Shown here piece by piece: positions 24,569 to 33,632 of a stretch of 64,000 nucleotides of DNA. Position 1 is the stretch's first letter, and every line of letters begins with the position of its first letter. The notes under the pieces are model-generated. The model saw only the letters and a program-made list of their open reading frames with translations. It did no database searches and was not told the origin of the DNA. A program made the translations under genes and the position numbers. This DNA comes from CADCWK01 sp964244115. Lineage in GTDB: Bacteria; Chloroflexota; Chloroflexia; Thermomicrobiales; UBA6265. The stretch covers positions 12,039 through 76,038 of the forward strand of contig CAXTHM010000008.1 of NCBI GenBank assembly GCA_964244115.1, given 5' to 3'.

Positions 24569-26128
24569 ATGACGATGGCGATCTGGACGATACGGGCACG
24601 CCGCCGGGTGACGGTCGCACTGGTGATACTGCTGGGGATGCTCGCGTTGCTGCCGTCGGTGGCCGGGGTTGGGGCGGGCAGCCTGGCAACGCCGGTCGGT
24701 GTACCGGTCGAGGCGACGCCGGTGGTGACGACACCCGAAGCGGACATGACGACCTCGTGGCCGCTCTACGGCCAGGATCTGTCGGGAGCGAAGGCAACCG
24801 AGGGGACCGGGATCTCGCCCGAGAACGCCAGCGGCCTCGCCCCGAGCTGGGCGGCGACCGTTGCCGGACCTGTCAGTTCGACGCCGATCATCGCCGGGGG
24901 CGTCGCCTACGTCGGCTCGTACGACGGCAACCTCTACGCGATCGACCTCGCGACGGGGACCGAGGTCTGGACGTACGCGACCGGCACTGCCGTCCTGGAA
25001 CCCAACCTCCAGATCGACCTCGGGATCACCGGTTCGGCCGCCTGGGATGACGGCGTCGTCTACGTCGGGGACGCCGCCGCGGCCGTCCACGCCGTCGATG
25101 CCGCGACCGGCGAGGCGCTCTGGGTGACGACGGTCGACACCCAGCCCAACGCCAGTATCTGGTCGTCCCCGGTCGTCGTCGACGGGACCGTCTACGTCGG
25201 CGTCGCCTCCGTCGCCAAGCAGGTCGGCTTCCGGGGCAGCGTCGTCGCGCTGGACGCGGCGACCGGCGATCTCCTCTGGCAGGCGTACATGGTCCCGGAG
25301 GGCGCGGACGGCGCCGGCGTCTTCGCGGTCCCGGCGGTCGACGAGAGCCGCGGCCTGGTCTACGTGGGCACCCAGAACGCCTACACCGCCAACCCGGCTC
25401 CCTACGGCAACGTGATCAGCATGGTCGCGCTGGACATGGCGACCGGCGAGGTCGCCTGGGCGTTCAACGCCCCGCCGAACGACGGTCAGACGGCGCCGAT
25501 CGACGACGTCGGCTTCAGCGCCTCGCCCAACCTGTTCACGGTGGAGATCGACGGCGTCTCGCGGGATCTCGTCGGCGAGGGCCAGAAGAGCGGCGTCTAC
25601 TGGGCGCTGGACCGGGAGACGGGCGAGGTGATCTGGCAGACGCAGATCTCGCCGGCCGGCTTCCTCGGCGGGATGGAGGGGACCAGCGCCGTCGCCGACG
25701 GCATCATCGCCGTCCCCGCGACCGACTGGCCGGAGTTCGACGGCCCGGCGACCGGGCTCGTCAGCGGCCTCGACGCCGCGACGGGGGAGGTCCTCTGGGT
25801 CGCGACCCAGACCGCGCCGGCCGCCTCGCCGGTCGGGATCGCCGACGGCGTCGTCTTCCACGCCGGGCTGGACGGGGTCGTCCACGCCTACGACCTGACG
25901 GACGGCACCGAGCTCTGGTCGTTCGACCTCGGCGGCTCGGCCAGCGGCGGGATCGCGATCGCCGACGGCACCGTCGTCGTCGGCGCCGCGACACCGCTGT
26001 TCGCCCCGTTCATCCGGCCCGGCACGACCGTCCAGGCCTTCGCCCTGCCCGAGGCTGACGCGGCGACCCGGGCCGGGTCGGAGGGCACCTCCAGCCTGGC
26101 AACACCCCGCTCGACGCCGGCCGGGTAG
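24569..26128 (+). CDS. secreted PQQ-type beta-propeller protein
   Basis: A 519-residue protein with a Sec-type signal (VTVALVILLGMLALLPSVAG) and an Ala/Thr/Pro spacer. The propeller starts at WPLYGQDLSGAKATEGTGIS, the entry motif of polyvinyl-alcohol-dehydrogenase-type propellers, and continues with blades such as AIDLATGTEVWTY, AVDAATGEALWVT, ALDAATGDLLWQA and ALDRETGEVIWQT. No haem or copper motifs are present. It is more distant from the two propellers at 2858 and 7502 than those are from each other. Substrate and cofactor are unknown. Confidence 0.85.
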   Translation: MTMAIWTIRARRRVTVALVILLGMLALLPSVAGVGAGSLATPVGVPVEATPVVTTPEADMTTSWPLYGQDLSGAKATEGTGISPENASGLAPSWAATVAGPVSSTPIIAGGVAYVGSYDGNLYAIDLATGTEVWTYATGTAVLEPNLQIDLGITGSAAWDDGVVYVGDAAAAVHAVDAATGEALWVTTVDTQPNASIWSSPVVVDGTVYVGVASVAKQVGFRGSVVALDAATGDLLWQAYMVPEGADGAGVFAVPAVDESRGLVYVGTQNAYTANPAPYGNVISMVALDMATGEVAWAFNAPPNDGQTAPIDDVGFSASPNLFTVEIDGVSRDLVGEGQKSGVYWALDRETGEVIWQTQISPAGFLGGMEGTSAVADGIIAVPATDWPEFDGPATGLVSGLDAATGEVLWVATQTAPAASPVGIADGVVFHAGLDGVVHAYDLTDGTELWSFDLGGSASGGIAIADGTVVVGAATPLFAPFIRPGTTVQAFALPEADAATRAGSEGTSSLATPRSTPAG

Positions 26129-26209
26129 CGGGCATCCGGTGCTCTGCGGGGCGCAGGACGGGGACGGGAATCCCACACGTCTGCAGACTGACCCGGGGAT
26201 CTAACCGGC

Positions 26210-26246
26210 ACCGGGGGCGTTCCACTTCTCAGCGGACGCCCCCGGT
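26210..26246. terminator. hairpin between converging genes
   Basis: ACCGGGGGCGT (26210-26220) pairs with ACGCCCCCGGT (26236-26246), loop of 15 bases. It lies between the ends of the plus-strand propeller gene and the minus-strand Tat-exported gene and could serve either. Confidence 0.6.
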
Positions 26247-26314
26247 ACTGGTCGCGTCGATCACAGGCCAATCGAGAGCCCGACCGCCGGCGGGCCGTGA
26301 CCGACGCCGGACCG

Positions 26315-27127
26315 TCAGGCCCAGATCACGCCGCAGCCGTCTTCGCACTGGTCCGGATAGGCGTCATTGCATGCCTGGTCCAGCGAATCGATGCTGTCGC
26401 CGTTACACGGAAGGCATTGCGCGCTCGACCACGACCAGCAGGTGCCGATCGACCCGCCCGGGAGCGGACCGACCTTGGACAGGCCGGCGTAGCAGTTGGA
26501 GATGTCCGGGCAGTCGTCGATGAACAGGCTGGCCTCGCCGAAGCTCGGCGCCAGGTCCTCGTCCGCCTGCCGCTGGGCCACGAAGTCCAGTCCGCCCTCG
26601 TAGTCGCTCAGGATGTTGACGCCGTAGGTGACGGACCCCGCGTCCGCGTCGTAGGCCGGGGTGAGCAACTCGACGACGAGGATATCCTCGTTACCGTCGG
26701 CGTCGCTCGTGACCAGCGCCGCGTTGGGCGGGTTGTCCGGCGTGAAGCCCAGCCCGGTGAGGAAGGCCGGCGTCGGTGATTCGCCGAAGATCCGCTCGGG
26801 CCGGTCGGAGAAGTAGACCGTGCTGCCGGTGTGGCCTTCGAGCGTGAGTAGATAATCGGCCCCACCGCCCGTGACCGCGGTCCCGTCGACGGCGGGCGTC
26901 CCGGCATCGGGGTTGGCCGCGAAGGTGCCACTCGTGGCGGACTGGACGAAGAGGAACGTCGCGTCATCGCCGGACGGGGCGGGCGTCGCGTCCTGCGCCC
27001 GAGCGCCGATCGGCGATCTGGCGGCCAGACCGGCGGCGAGGCCGATTCCCGAGGCCTGGAGGGTGACCCGGCGGGAGAGACGGGCGGAGAGACGTCGGGT
27101 GAGGGGGGTGAGACGCTGAGCGTCCAT
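26315..27127 (-). CDS. Tat-exported protein of unknown family with Cys-rich C-terminus (paralog 1)
   Basis: A 270-residue exported protein. A Tat signal (RLSRRVTLQASGIGLAAGLA) is followed by a conserved ~150-residue core (FVQSATSGTFAANPDAGTP, GGGADYLLTLEGHTGSTVYF, DADGNEDILVVELLTPAYDA, VTYGVNILSDYEGGLDFV). A short Cys-rich end contains DDCPDISNCYAG, GTCWSWSSAQCLPCNGD, then DQACNDAYPDQCEDGCG. I do not recognise the core. A second copy is at 53338-54180 with the same layout. The Cys spacing suggests disulfides or a metal site outside the cell. ATG 27127 follows AGGAG. The family function is unknown. Confidence 0.8.
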   Translation of the reverse strand: MDAQRLTPLTRRLSARLSRRVTLQASGIGLAAGLAARSPIGARAQDATPAPSGDDATFLFVQSATSGTFAANPDAGTPAVDGTAVTGGGADYLLTLEGHTGSTVYFSDRPERIFGESPTPAFLTGLGFTPDNPPNAALVTSDADGNEDILVVELLTPAYDADAGSVTYGVNILSDYEGGLDFVAQRQADEDLAPSFGEASLFIDDCPDISNCYAGLSKVGPLPGGSIGTCWSWSSAQCLPCNGDSIDSLDQACNDAYPDQCEDGCGVIWA

Positions 27128-27616
27128 TGGGACTCCTGTGTCGTGATCGATCGCCATCGAGCCGTCCCAGGTCCTGACGGCTCCTGTCCCATTCTACCGA
27201 ATGCTCGTCAGAAGCACGATTCTCGCAACGACCGGATCCCATGGAATATGGTCATGGCCCGGGTAGCCCGTCCGGCCCGGGTACGATACCGTCGGAGCCG
27301 CCGACCTGATACTGGCGGTGCTCTCCCCAGGGCGGAGCCGGCGGCTCTGACCCGCTGGCTCAAGGCAGACGATTCCACCCGGGCATGCTGTCCGAGCCAG
27401 CGGCTGTGACCAGACAGGCGGACGCCGCTGGCCCCTTGCCCAGGGATGGCGTCGATGGCGTCATCCCACTGCCGTTGACCGATGGGGCTCTGGTCGCTCC
27501 TCCGACGGTCCCTGGCCAACCCAGCTTTAGGTCGAGGCGTTCGCCGGTCGAGGATGGGGCGGAACGGATCGAGGCCCTCCCCGGCAAGAAGACGGACGAA
27601 CCGAGAGGTCGAGCGC
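27128..27616. other. divergent intergenic region
   Basis: About 490 bases between divergent genes. It holds the CAGGAG ribosome site for the Tat-exported gene and the upstream region of the HAD gene. No convincing small gene or repeat was recognised. Confidence 0.4.
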
Positions 27617-28312
27617 GTGACGATCCGGGCGGTACTACTGGACTTCTCCGGAACCGTCGTCCACGAGGACGATGCCGTCATCGCGCTGATCTGCGAGGAG
27701 ATCCGCCGGACCGCGACCGTAGCGGCGACGGCGAGGGAGATCGGCCGGTTCTGGTGGGAGCAGTTCAGCCCGCTCTGCGACCGATCGTGGGGCGACGACT
27801 TCATCCCCCAGCGGGAAGCCGGTCTTCGGACGCTGGCGACGACGATCCGTCGCTTCGGCTCGTCCGCGGACCCGGAGAAGCTCATCGAGCCGCAGTTCCA
27901 TCACTGGCGGGCTCCACCGCTGTTCGCGGACGCTGTGCCATTCCTCGCCTTCCTGCGGGATCGGGGACTGCCGGTCTGCGTGATCTCCAATATCGATCGG
28001 GCCGACATCGAAGCGGCGATCACCCACCACGATCTCCGGTTCGACGGGCTCGTCACCAGCGACGATGCTCGGGCCGACAAACCACGGCCGGAGATGTTCC
28101 GGATGGGGCTGGACCTCCTCGGACTGGAGGTCGGCGACGTCCTCCACGTCGGTGACTCCCGGCCCAGCGACATCGTCGGGGCCCGGAACCTGTCGATCCC
28201 GGTCGCCTGGGTCAACCGGTCGCATCGAGACGCGGCGGGACAGCCACAGGCCGATCTCGTCGTCGCCAGTCTCGGCGCGCTGATACCGCTCATCGGTCGC
28301 GAGCAATCCTGA
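27617..28312 (+). CDS. HAD-family hydrolase
   Basis: A 231-residue haloacid dehalogenase-like hydrolase starting at GTG. Motif I is LLDFSGTVV (nucleophile Asp, with Ser in place of the second usual Asp), motif II is VISNID, the motif III Lys is in DKPRPEMF, and motif IV is HVGDSRPSDIVGA. A helical cap lies between motifs I and II (residues about 20-100). Such enzymes hydrolyse phosphate esters or carbon-halogen bonds; the Ser in motif I is common in several phosphatase groups. The substrate cannot be told. GAGG lies upstream of the GTG. Confidence 0.88.
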   Translation: MTIRAVLLDFSGTVVHEDDAVIALICEEIRRTATVAATAREIGRFWWEQFSPLCDRSWGDDFIPQREAGLRTLATTIRRFGSSADPEKLIEPQFHHWRAPPLFADAVPFLAFLRDRGLPVCVISNIDRADIEAAITHHDLRFDGLVTSDDARADKPRPEMFRMGLDLLGLEVGDVLHVGDSRPSDIVGARNLSIPVAWVNRSHRDAAGQPQADLVVASLGALIPLIGREQS

Positions 28313-28913
28313 CCAGCCAACGACCGGAGCAGGTCGAGCGCACCGCCAAGCCACCGATTCGGCCCTTCAGCAGCCGCCCTCGCCTGCCTGTCACGGCGAC
28401 GAAGGCCGGCCATCCAAACCCTGCTGTTCGGTCCCTCCAGATATGGGTCGGGCGCGATTCGTGACAACGGGACACGAACCCGAACGGGTGTCCTGATTCC
28501 GGCCGACGGGAACGATCGCCAGCCGGTGCCCTTCCGGACAACAGGCGAGTTGTACGCAAAGAATGGTGCGGACAATTCGCATCCGCCCAACGACGCTCGC
28601 TCGCTCTCGCCGATGGCGATCGCTGTACCGAGCCGGACGGGGCTGTTCGCGCCCGATGTCCTGCGGGAAACGCTTCCGGAACGACCGGTCCTGGCTGAGC
28701 GATCGGCGGGATGGGCGGCTGACAATGGGACAAACGGTGACAGGGGAGCGGGGGGTCCGTACACTTTCGCTATGCACTTGCAGAGTAGATACTGCTGGCA
28801 AGGGCTCCGGACAGGGACTTCGACCCGCCTCGGTGGTGCGCCAGATCGACCGGCCGACCACGATGACGACCCATACGACGGACCGGCTCGGCCGGTCCCG
28901 GAGGTACCCCGCA
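28313..28913. other. intergenic region, no gene recognised
   Basis: About 600 bases without a convincing gene. I looked for tRNA-like T-loop motifs and found none. Long frames across it are not supported by ribosome sites and carry low-complexity Arg/Ser/Pro content. Confidence 0.4.
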
Positions 28914-29279
28914 GTGAGCGACGCGCAGGACATGCAGGACGTGCAGATCGATGTCGCGACCGGACCGGCCCCGCAGCCGTTCACGCCGGCGACCCAGCCA
29001 GCGACGGCGGACGGCGTTGCGCAGCCTGCCCAGACGACGGCGCCGGCGCGACCGCCGCTGGCCCGGCTCTACATGACCAGCGACCTCCGGGCCGCGACCG
29101 GCCTGGCCCGGACCCACATGGATTTCTACCTCCGTGAGGGACTGATCCAGCCGACGGCCCGGACCGAGAGCGGCTACCTGCTCTTCGACGACGGCGAACT
29201 GACGGTCCTGCGGGCGGTGATCGCCGCCCGGCAGGAGGGGCTCGGCATCCGCGAGATCCGGGCGCGGATCGGCCGATAG
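28914..29279 (+). CDS. MerR-type DNA-binding regulator
   Basis: A 121-residue protein starting at GTG 28914, with GGAGG nine bases upstream. After a ~45-residue disordered lead, the C-terminal half is a MerR-like winged helix: LYMTSDLRAATGLARTHMD, FYLREGLIQPTARTESGYLL and FDDGELTVLRAVIAARQEGL, then GIREIRARIG. No effector-binding domain or long coiled coil follows, so it is a minimal DNA-binding protein. It lies 168 bases upstream of the ATPase-like gene and might regulate that locus. Confidence 0.8.
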   Translation: MSDAQDMQDVQIDVATGPAPQPFTPATQPATADGVAQPAQTTAPARPPLARLYMTSDLRAATGLARTHMDFYLREGLIQPTARTESGYLLFDDGELTVLRAVIAARQEGLGIREIRARIGR

Positions 29280-29447
29280 CGGCCAGCCATCGGACAGCGG
29301 CCTTCATACGAACGGATGCACGGCGGGACGGGGTAACGGGATGACGAGCGGGACGACGGGACAGCGACAGCACGACGGAGGGCGATCCGGCAACCGGGTC
29401 GGCGCCGCTGGCTGCCGCCGTCCAGCCGGACCGGGCGGGGGCGGGCG

Positions 29448-30410
29448 ATGACGGTCTTCACCGCCTTCGGGCTCAGTCGCGAACCCTTCGGCCCGGAGCC
29501 GGACGCCGAGTCGTTCTACCCGGCCCTCGGCCACGAGGACTGCCTCGAGCGGCTCCGGCTGACCGTCGCCCTCGGGCTGGGCCTCGGGATCGTGACCGGG
29601 AGGACCGGTTACGGCACGTCGACCGTCCGGGCCGCGCTGCTGGACGAGATCGGCCATCACCCCGGCCTGACGATCGCACCGATCGACGACCCGACGGCCT
29701 GCCGGACGGACGTCCTGTTCCTCCGCCGGATCATGGGGCAGATCGGGCTGGCGGGGATCGGCCGGACCGGGCTGGACCTGACGACGGCCCTGCTGAGGGA
29801 CCTCACGGCGCGGCGGGACGCCGGCGGGCACGTCCTGCTGGTGATCGACAACGCCCACGGCCTGGCTAGCAACCAGCTGGACGTGCTCCGGGCTCTGGTC
29901 GCCGCCGAGTCGCCGGCCCCGCTGACGGTGCTGCTGTTCGGTGAGCCGGAACTGACCGAGAAGGTCGCGCGCAAGCGCAACCTCGCCCAGCGGGCCGCGA
30001 TGACCCACACCCTCAACCCGCTCAACCGGCGGGACACGGCCGGGCTGATCGCCCACCGGCTGACGGTCGCCGGCCTGCCGCAGGGGACGGACCTCTTCGC
30101 GACCGAGGCGATCGACGAGATCCACGTCGCGACCGGCGGGGTCCCGGCCGGGATCGTCGCGCTGGCGGCGGCGGCGATGGATGCGGCGGTCGCGGCCGGA
30201 ACCACCACGATCGACGGCGACCTGGCCCGGCGGGTGATCGGCGCCGGCCTGACGACCGGCGGCCCCGACGACGACACCACCCCGGCCCGGACCGCGACGA
30301 CGGTCGTCCAGACCAGTTTCGCGGCCCAACTGGAGCAGCTCACCGCCTCCCTGGCGGACAGCACCGCGACCGGGCGGACCGGTACGCGACGATCGGGAGG
30401 GAGACGATGA
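29448..30410 (+). CDS. ExeA-like AAA protein with degenerate ATP motifs
   Basis: A 320-residue protein related to ExeA/TniB-type ATPases. The start FTAFGLSREPFGPEPDAESF and ALGHEDCLERLRLTVALGLG matches the family entry region. The P-loop, normally GxxGxGKT, reads GRTGYGTST, so the Lys is missing. The Walker B region, normally IDEA, reads LLVIDNAHGL, so the Glu is missing. The arginine region (KRNLAQRAAMTHTLNPLN) is retained. This suggests a protein that keeps the fold but has lost ATP hydrolysis. It is followed, after about 730 bases, by the initiator-like gene, and the two may work together on DNA. The role is inferred only. Confidence 0.82.
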   Translation: MTVFTAFGLSREPFGPEPDAESFYPALGHEDCLERLRLTVALGLGLGIVTGRTGYGTSTVRAALLDEIGHHPGLTIAPIDDPTACRTDVLFLRRIMGQIGLAGIGRTGLDLTTALLRDLTARRDAGGHVLLVIDNAHGLASNQLDVLRALVAAESPAPLTVLLFGEPELTEKVARKRNLAQRAAMTHTLNPLNRRDTAGLIAHRLTVAGLPQGTDLFATEAIDEIHVATGGVPAGIVALAAAAMDAAVAAGTTTIDGDLARRVIGAGLTTGGPDDDTTPARTATTVVQTSFAAQLEQLTASLADSTATGRTGTRRSGGRR

Positions 30411-31139
30411 GCAGCTCGCAGGCTATCGGATGTGCAATGCCAGGATCCGGGATAGCAGCGGCACCTCGCCTCATCACCCCTGAGCCCGGTCCCTTCAGGG
30501 CCGGGTCGACCGCCGCGAACGACACGGGACTCAGGCTCGGGTGCGAGGGGCATGTCGCGACGCGCGGCGGGCTCCTCACACCGGCGCCGGACCACTGTCA
30601 GACGACCGGCCACGCAGCACGCGCCAACGTGCCGGCGGGTCGGACCCTGATGGAGACCGATGACCGGACGATCCGGACGGATCGAGTGCGACCGATGAGG
30701 AATCGGGGAGGGTGTGCGATCGGGATGACGCGACAGGCCGAGGAGACGGGCGCGACCCGGAACTCCGCACGGTGGCCAATGGGCGGATCGGACCGGCGCC
30801 AACCGGGACGGACGGCCACACCGGCGGGGACGATGGGTTCGAGCCCGAAAAAAGCACCAGGCCGGCGCGCCAACGCCGACCCGATCGCTTGCCTCGCCAC
30901 GCGAGACGGATGTGCTGTGTTGAGGTCGTCTCCGGGTTCGATGAGCTAAAGGCTGCCACACCGCCGCTCATCAGGTCCGGCTCACGAGACTGTCACCGTT
31001 GTTCCCTATCGAGGGAGGGTTCCGTGTACCCTGGCGACACCGATATTCTAGGCACGCCGTGGACGGTGTGTCAACACCGCGCGGTCACCGACCGGACGCA
31101 ACCGTTCGCCGCCACGACCGCCCCCGGCGGGGGTGCGCG
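30411..31139. other. intergenic region with short hairpin repeat B1
   Basis: About 730 bases between the ATPase-like and initiator-like genes. It holds repeat B copy 1 and a small GGGTTCGAGCCC palindrome followed by six A residues (around 30837-30855). Frames here are not convincing as genes. The region is the likely promoter and possible control zone of the initiator-like gene. Confidence 0.45.
30473..30508 (+). repeat. short hairpin repeat family B, copy 1
   Basis: ATCACCCCTGAGCCCGGTCC continuing CTTCAGGGCCGGGTC. The CCCGG...CCGGG arms form a hairpin with a bulge. It is in inverted orientation to copy 2 at 33598, and the two flank the initiator-like gene. Confidence 0.75.
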
Positions 31140-33422
31140 ATGAGCGACGGGCAGCGGCGTGCCGTGCGGGCCAGCCGCGTCCGGACCAGCCGGACGGCGA
31201 CCGCAGTGGATCTCACCCAGGCGACGGCCGCAACGGAGGTCGTCACGGCGGCCCCGGTGCGCCCCGCGACGGGTGCGGGCACCACGCCGGCGTCCGTCAG
31301 CGCGGTCCCCGCGAAGGTGACCAGGGCCAGCGCGAAGCGGCCGGCGAAGTCCCCGGCCAGCCCGGCGGCTCCGGTCGCCGGCGTCGATGCGACCACCACC
31401 ACCCAGAGCGGCAGCGACACGCGCAAGCGGGGCTGGTTCTGGCACTGGAACAGCATCGTCACCCAGTTCGCCCCGCTGATCGGGTTGAAGGGCGTCGGGC
31501 TGCTCAACTCCTACACCGTCTGGACCGACCGGCGGGAGGATTCCCCGAACCGGGGCTACGCCTTCCCCTCGCAGCAGAGCGAGGCCGACTTCTACGGCGA
31601 GGAGCGGTCCGAACTGATCACGATCAACAAGATCCTGGTCGCCCTGGACCTGATCGAGATCCGCAAGGAGATGATCCTCAAGCCGGACGCGCAGGGGCGC
31701 CAGTGGCGGGTGCCCCACAACTTCTACCGAGTCAAGGACCACGACGATGGCTACGTCCTCAGTGCCCCGGCGGTCCTGAGCGTGATCCAGATCGCCGACC
31801 GGGACCGGAACGTCTACCGCTACCTGCGCCGGATCTTCTCGACCCGGTTCAGCCCGATCGGCTCCGAGAGCGTCTGGAACGACATCATGCCGACCCTGCG
31901 GCGAGACCCGACCTGGCAGCGGCTGGCGGCGAAGGTGGAGACCGAGGAGCGCCGGGCCAGCGACCGGACCCGGGCCGGACACGCCGCCCGGCAGTCGGCG
32001 GCAGCCGCCACGGTCCTTTTCTCCGTGCCCGACGACGGTGACAACGGGGCGGCAAATGCCACCTTCAACGACAGTATCATCCCATCGAGTGTCGTAGCCG
32101 GATCTTCAGATCCAACCGCTGTTGCAACGACCAACGAAGGTTCGACGGGCCTCGACGGGGTCGATGTTGCAGCGACCAACAACGGTTCGGGGATGGATGC
32201 TGCCGGGAGCAACAGTGGTTCGGGGCGAAAGCGGCCGAGCACTGTTGCCGGAGCCAACGTCGGTGCCTCAACCATCGTTGCGCCGACCAACACGATGTAT
32301 GACCAAACGTTTTCTACTACGAGAACAACGACGGACACGGGAACAACAGATGAGTCGAATCGAAGCGTGGAAGGTTCTCGCAACCGGATCGGTCGCCGGG
32401 TCGCGGCTCGTCGAGTCGGCCGGGCGCTTCCCGTCATTGGCACCACGCCGGTGACCGCGCCGACCCCAGCGGCCACGCCGCTCATCACGCCAATCACGGT
32501 GGTCAGCCCATCCCGTCCCGCGGCAGACGGGGCCGGACCCGATGCCGGAGCGGCGGCGATCCGGGCGTTCGAGGACGCCAACGACAAGCCGTCGACCACG
32601 GCCCAGCGCCAACTCCTGACGACCCTGGCCGAGCAGTTCGACGCGGCGGCCCGCGAATCCGGCACCGGTTCGACCGGGTGGGCGTGGGTGACGGCGGCGA
32701 TCTACGAGGCGGTCGAGTCGGGCAGCGCCTACGTCGCGCCCCGCCGGATCCGGGAGATCCTGGCTCGCTGGGAGCGGGAGGGTAAGCCGTCCGGCGATGA
32801 CGATCCGGGGCGCGGTGGCCGGAGGGCGACCCGCGGCAACCGGGCGATTGCCGGAGCGACGCCGGCGTTCGTCCCGGAGGGAGCTCCGGCACGGCGACCG
32901 GCGATCGTGGCCCAGCAGCCGACCACCGCAACCGCTACCCTCGCCTCGCCGCGAACCGGTCCTCGCCGGGGGGGCTCCCAGAGACCGGCGGCATCGGTCG
33001 TCGCAACGACACCGGCTCCGGAGATGACGGCTCCGGTGGTCGCCACGGCGACCCGCCGAACGGCCCCGGCCGACACGACCTTCACGGTCGAGGAGTGCGG
33101 ACTGGCCAGCACCCAGGTCTGGTCGGCGATGCTGACCGAGCTGGCCTTGGGCGGCGAGATCGCCCGGGCCGACCTCGAGAGCTGCATCCGCAGCGCCGAG
33201 CTGATTGGCCGTGGCGAGGGCGGGACGCTGGTGATCGGCGCCGGTTCCGCCGTCACGCAGCGCCGGGCCAGCCGTTACCTGCCCGTCATCCGCCGGGCGG
33301 CCGAGACGATCGTCGGCGTGCCAGTTCCGGTCGAGGTCGTCGTCCGCTCGGTCTGGCTGGCGGCGCACCCGGATCGCGGCGTCACGGGCCTTGCCGACGA
33401 CCGTCGCTCGTCAGGCGGATAA
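31140..33422 (+). CDS. replication-initiator-like protein: winged helix plus DnaA-N-like C-terminal domain
   Basis: A 760-residue protein. A basic, Ala/Thr-rich N-terminus (1-95) leads to a folded domain at about 97-215 (WHWNSIVTQFAPLIGLKGVG, LNSYTVWTDRREDSPNRGYA, ITINKILVALDLIEIRKEMI), which resembles the winged-helix part of plasmid- or phage-type replication proteins. The middle is Asn/Thr/Gly-rich and encoded by iteron-like DNA. A helical region follows (DNKPSTTAQRQLLTTLAEQF, AIYEAVESGSAYVAPRRIRE), and the last ~110 residues (VWSAMLTELALGGEIARADL, LVIGAGSAVTQRRASRYLPV) look like the DnaA N-terminal domain. This suggests a DNA-binding protein that contacts replication partners. It is flanked by inverted B repeats. 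The replication role is inferred. Confidence 0.72.
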   Translation: MSDGQRRAVRASRVRTSRTATAVDLTQATAATEVVTAAPVRPATGAGTTPASVSAVPAKVTRASAKRPAKSPASPAAPVAGVDATTTTQSGSDTRKRGWFWHWNSIVTQFAPLIGLKGVGLLNSYTVWTDRREDSPNRGYAFPSQQSEADFYGEERSELITINKILVALDLIEIRKEMILKPDAQGRQWRVPHNFYRVKDHDDGYVLSAPAVLSVIQIADRDRNVYRYLRRIFSTRFSPIGSESVWNDIMPTLRRDPTWQRLAAKVETEERRASDRTRAGHAARQSAAAATVLFSVPDDGDNGAANATFNDSIIPSSVVAGSSDPTAVATTNEGSTGLDGVDVAATNNGSGMDAAGSNSGSGRKRPSTVAGANVGASTIVAPTNTMYDQTFSTTRTTTDTGTTDESNRSVEGSRNRIGRRVAARRVGRALPVIGTTPVTAPTPAATPLITPITVVSPSRPAADGAGPDAGAAAIRAFEDANDKPSTTAQRQLLTTLAEQFDAAARESGTGSTGWAWVTAAIYEAVESGSAYVAPRRIREILARWEREGKPSGDDDPGRGGRRATRGNRAIAGATPAFVPEGAPARRPAIVAQQPTTATATLASPRTGPRRGGSQRPAASVVATTPAPEMTAPVVATATRRTAPADTTFTVEECGLASTQVWSAMLTELALGGEIARADLESCIRSAELIGRGEGGTLVIGAGSAVTQRRASRYLPVIRRAAETIVGVPVPVEVVVRSVWLAAHPDRGVTGLADDRRSSGG
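32121..32300 (+). repeat. iteron-like direct repeats inside the initiator-like gene
   Basis: Five degenerate 24-bp units start at 32121, 32166, 32199, 32244 and 32277. The first two are GTTGCAACGACCAACGAAGG+TTCG and GTTGCAGCGACCAACAACGG+TTCG; the common core is GTTGC..CGACCAAC...GGTTCG. Spacing alternates 45, 33, 45, 33 bases. A relatively AT-rich stretch (CCAAACGTTTTCTACTAC) follows at 32303-32320. They encode the peptide pattern VATTN, VAATN, AAGSN, VAGAN, VAPTN. Confidence 0.6.
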
Positions 33423-33462
33423 TCTTTCTGAGGACGATTTGCCGCAAGATGAAGATCGATCG

Positions 33463-33502
33463 AGATGACCGCCGCTGGGCTTGCTTCCAGCGGCGGTCAT
33501 CT
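33463..33502 (+). terminator. 16-bp perfect hairpin after the initiator-like gene
   Basis: Bases 33463-33478 pair perfectly with 33487-33502, loop of eight bases. It lies 40 bases past the stop codon and fits a transcription terminator. Confidence 0.78.
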
Positions 33503-33597
33503 CTATGTAAGGGCCAGAGTGGGCGGCGGCGGATTTCGTCGGTGGTGTGTCTACCATGAACATGCTATGTCGGGTGGTCGGTGAGGTGCCCCGTGGT

Positions 33598-33632
33598 GAC
33601 CCGGCCCTGAAGGGGCCGGGCTCAGGGGTGAT
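33598..33632 (-). repeat. short hairpin repeat family B, copy 2
   Basis: GACCCGGCCCTGAAGGGGCC then GGGCTCAGGGGTGAT, the reverse complement arrangement of copy 1. The two copies form an inverted pair enclosing 30473-33632. Confidence 0.75.

Noticed and set aside
24569..26128. Polyvinyl alcohol dehydrogenase
   Set aside because: The entry motif is similar, but no haem-binding CxxCH or other specific features support that substrate.
28313..28913. Gene in the region before the MerR-type regulator
   Set aside because: Frames on both strands lack ribosome sites and contain Arg/Ser-rich noise; none looks like a protein family.
30837..30855. GGGTTCGAGCCC followed by A residues, looking like a tRNA T-arm
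   Set aside because: No acceptor, D or anticodon arms could be found upstream at the right distance on either strand; it is a simple palindrome.
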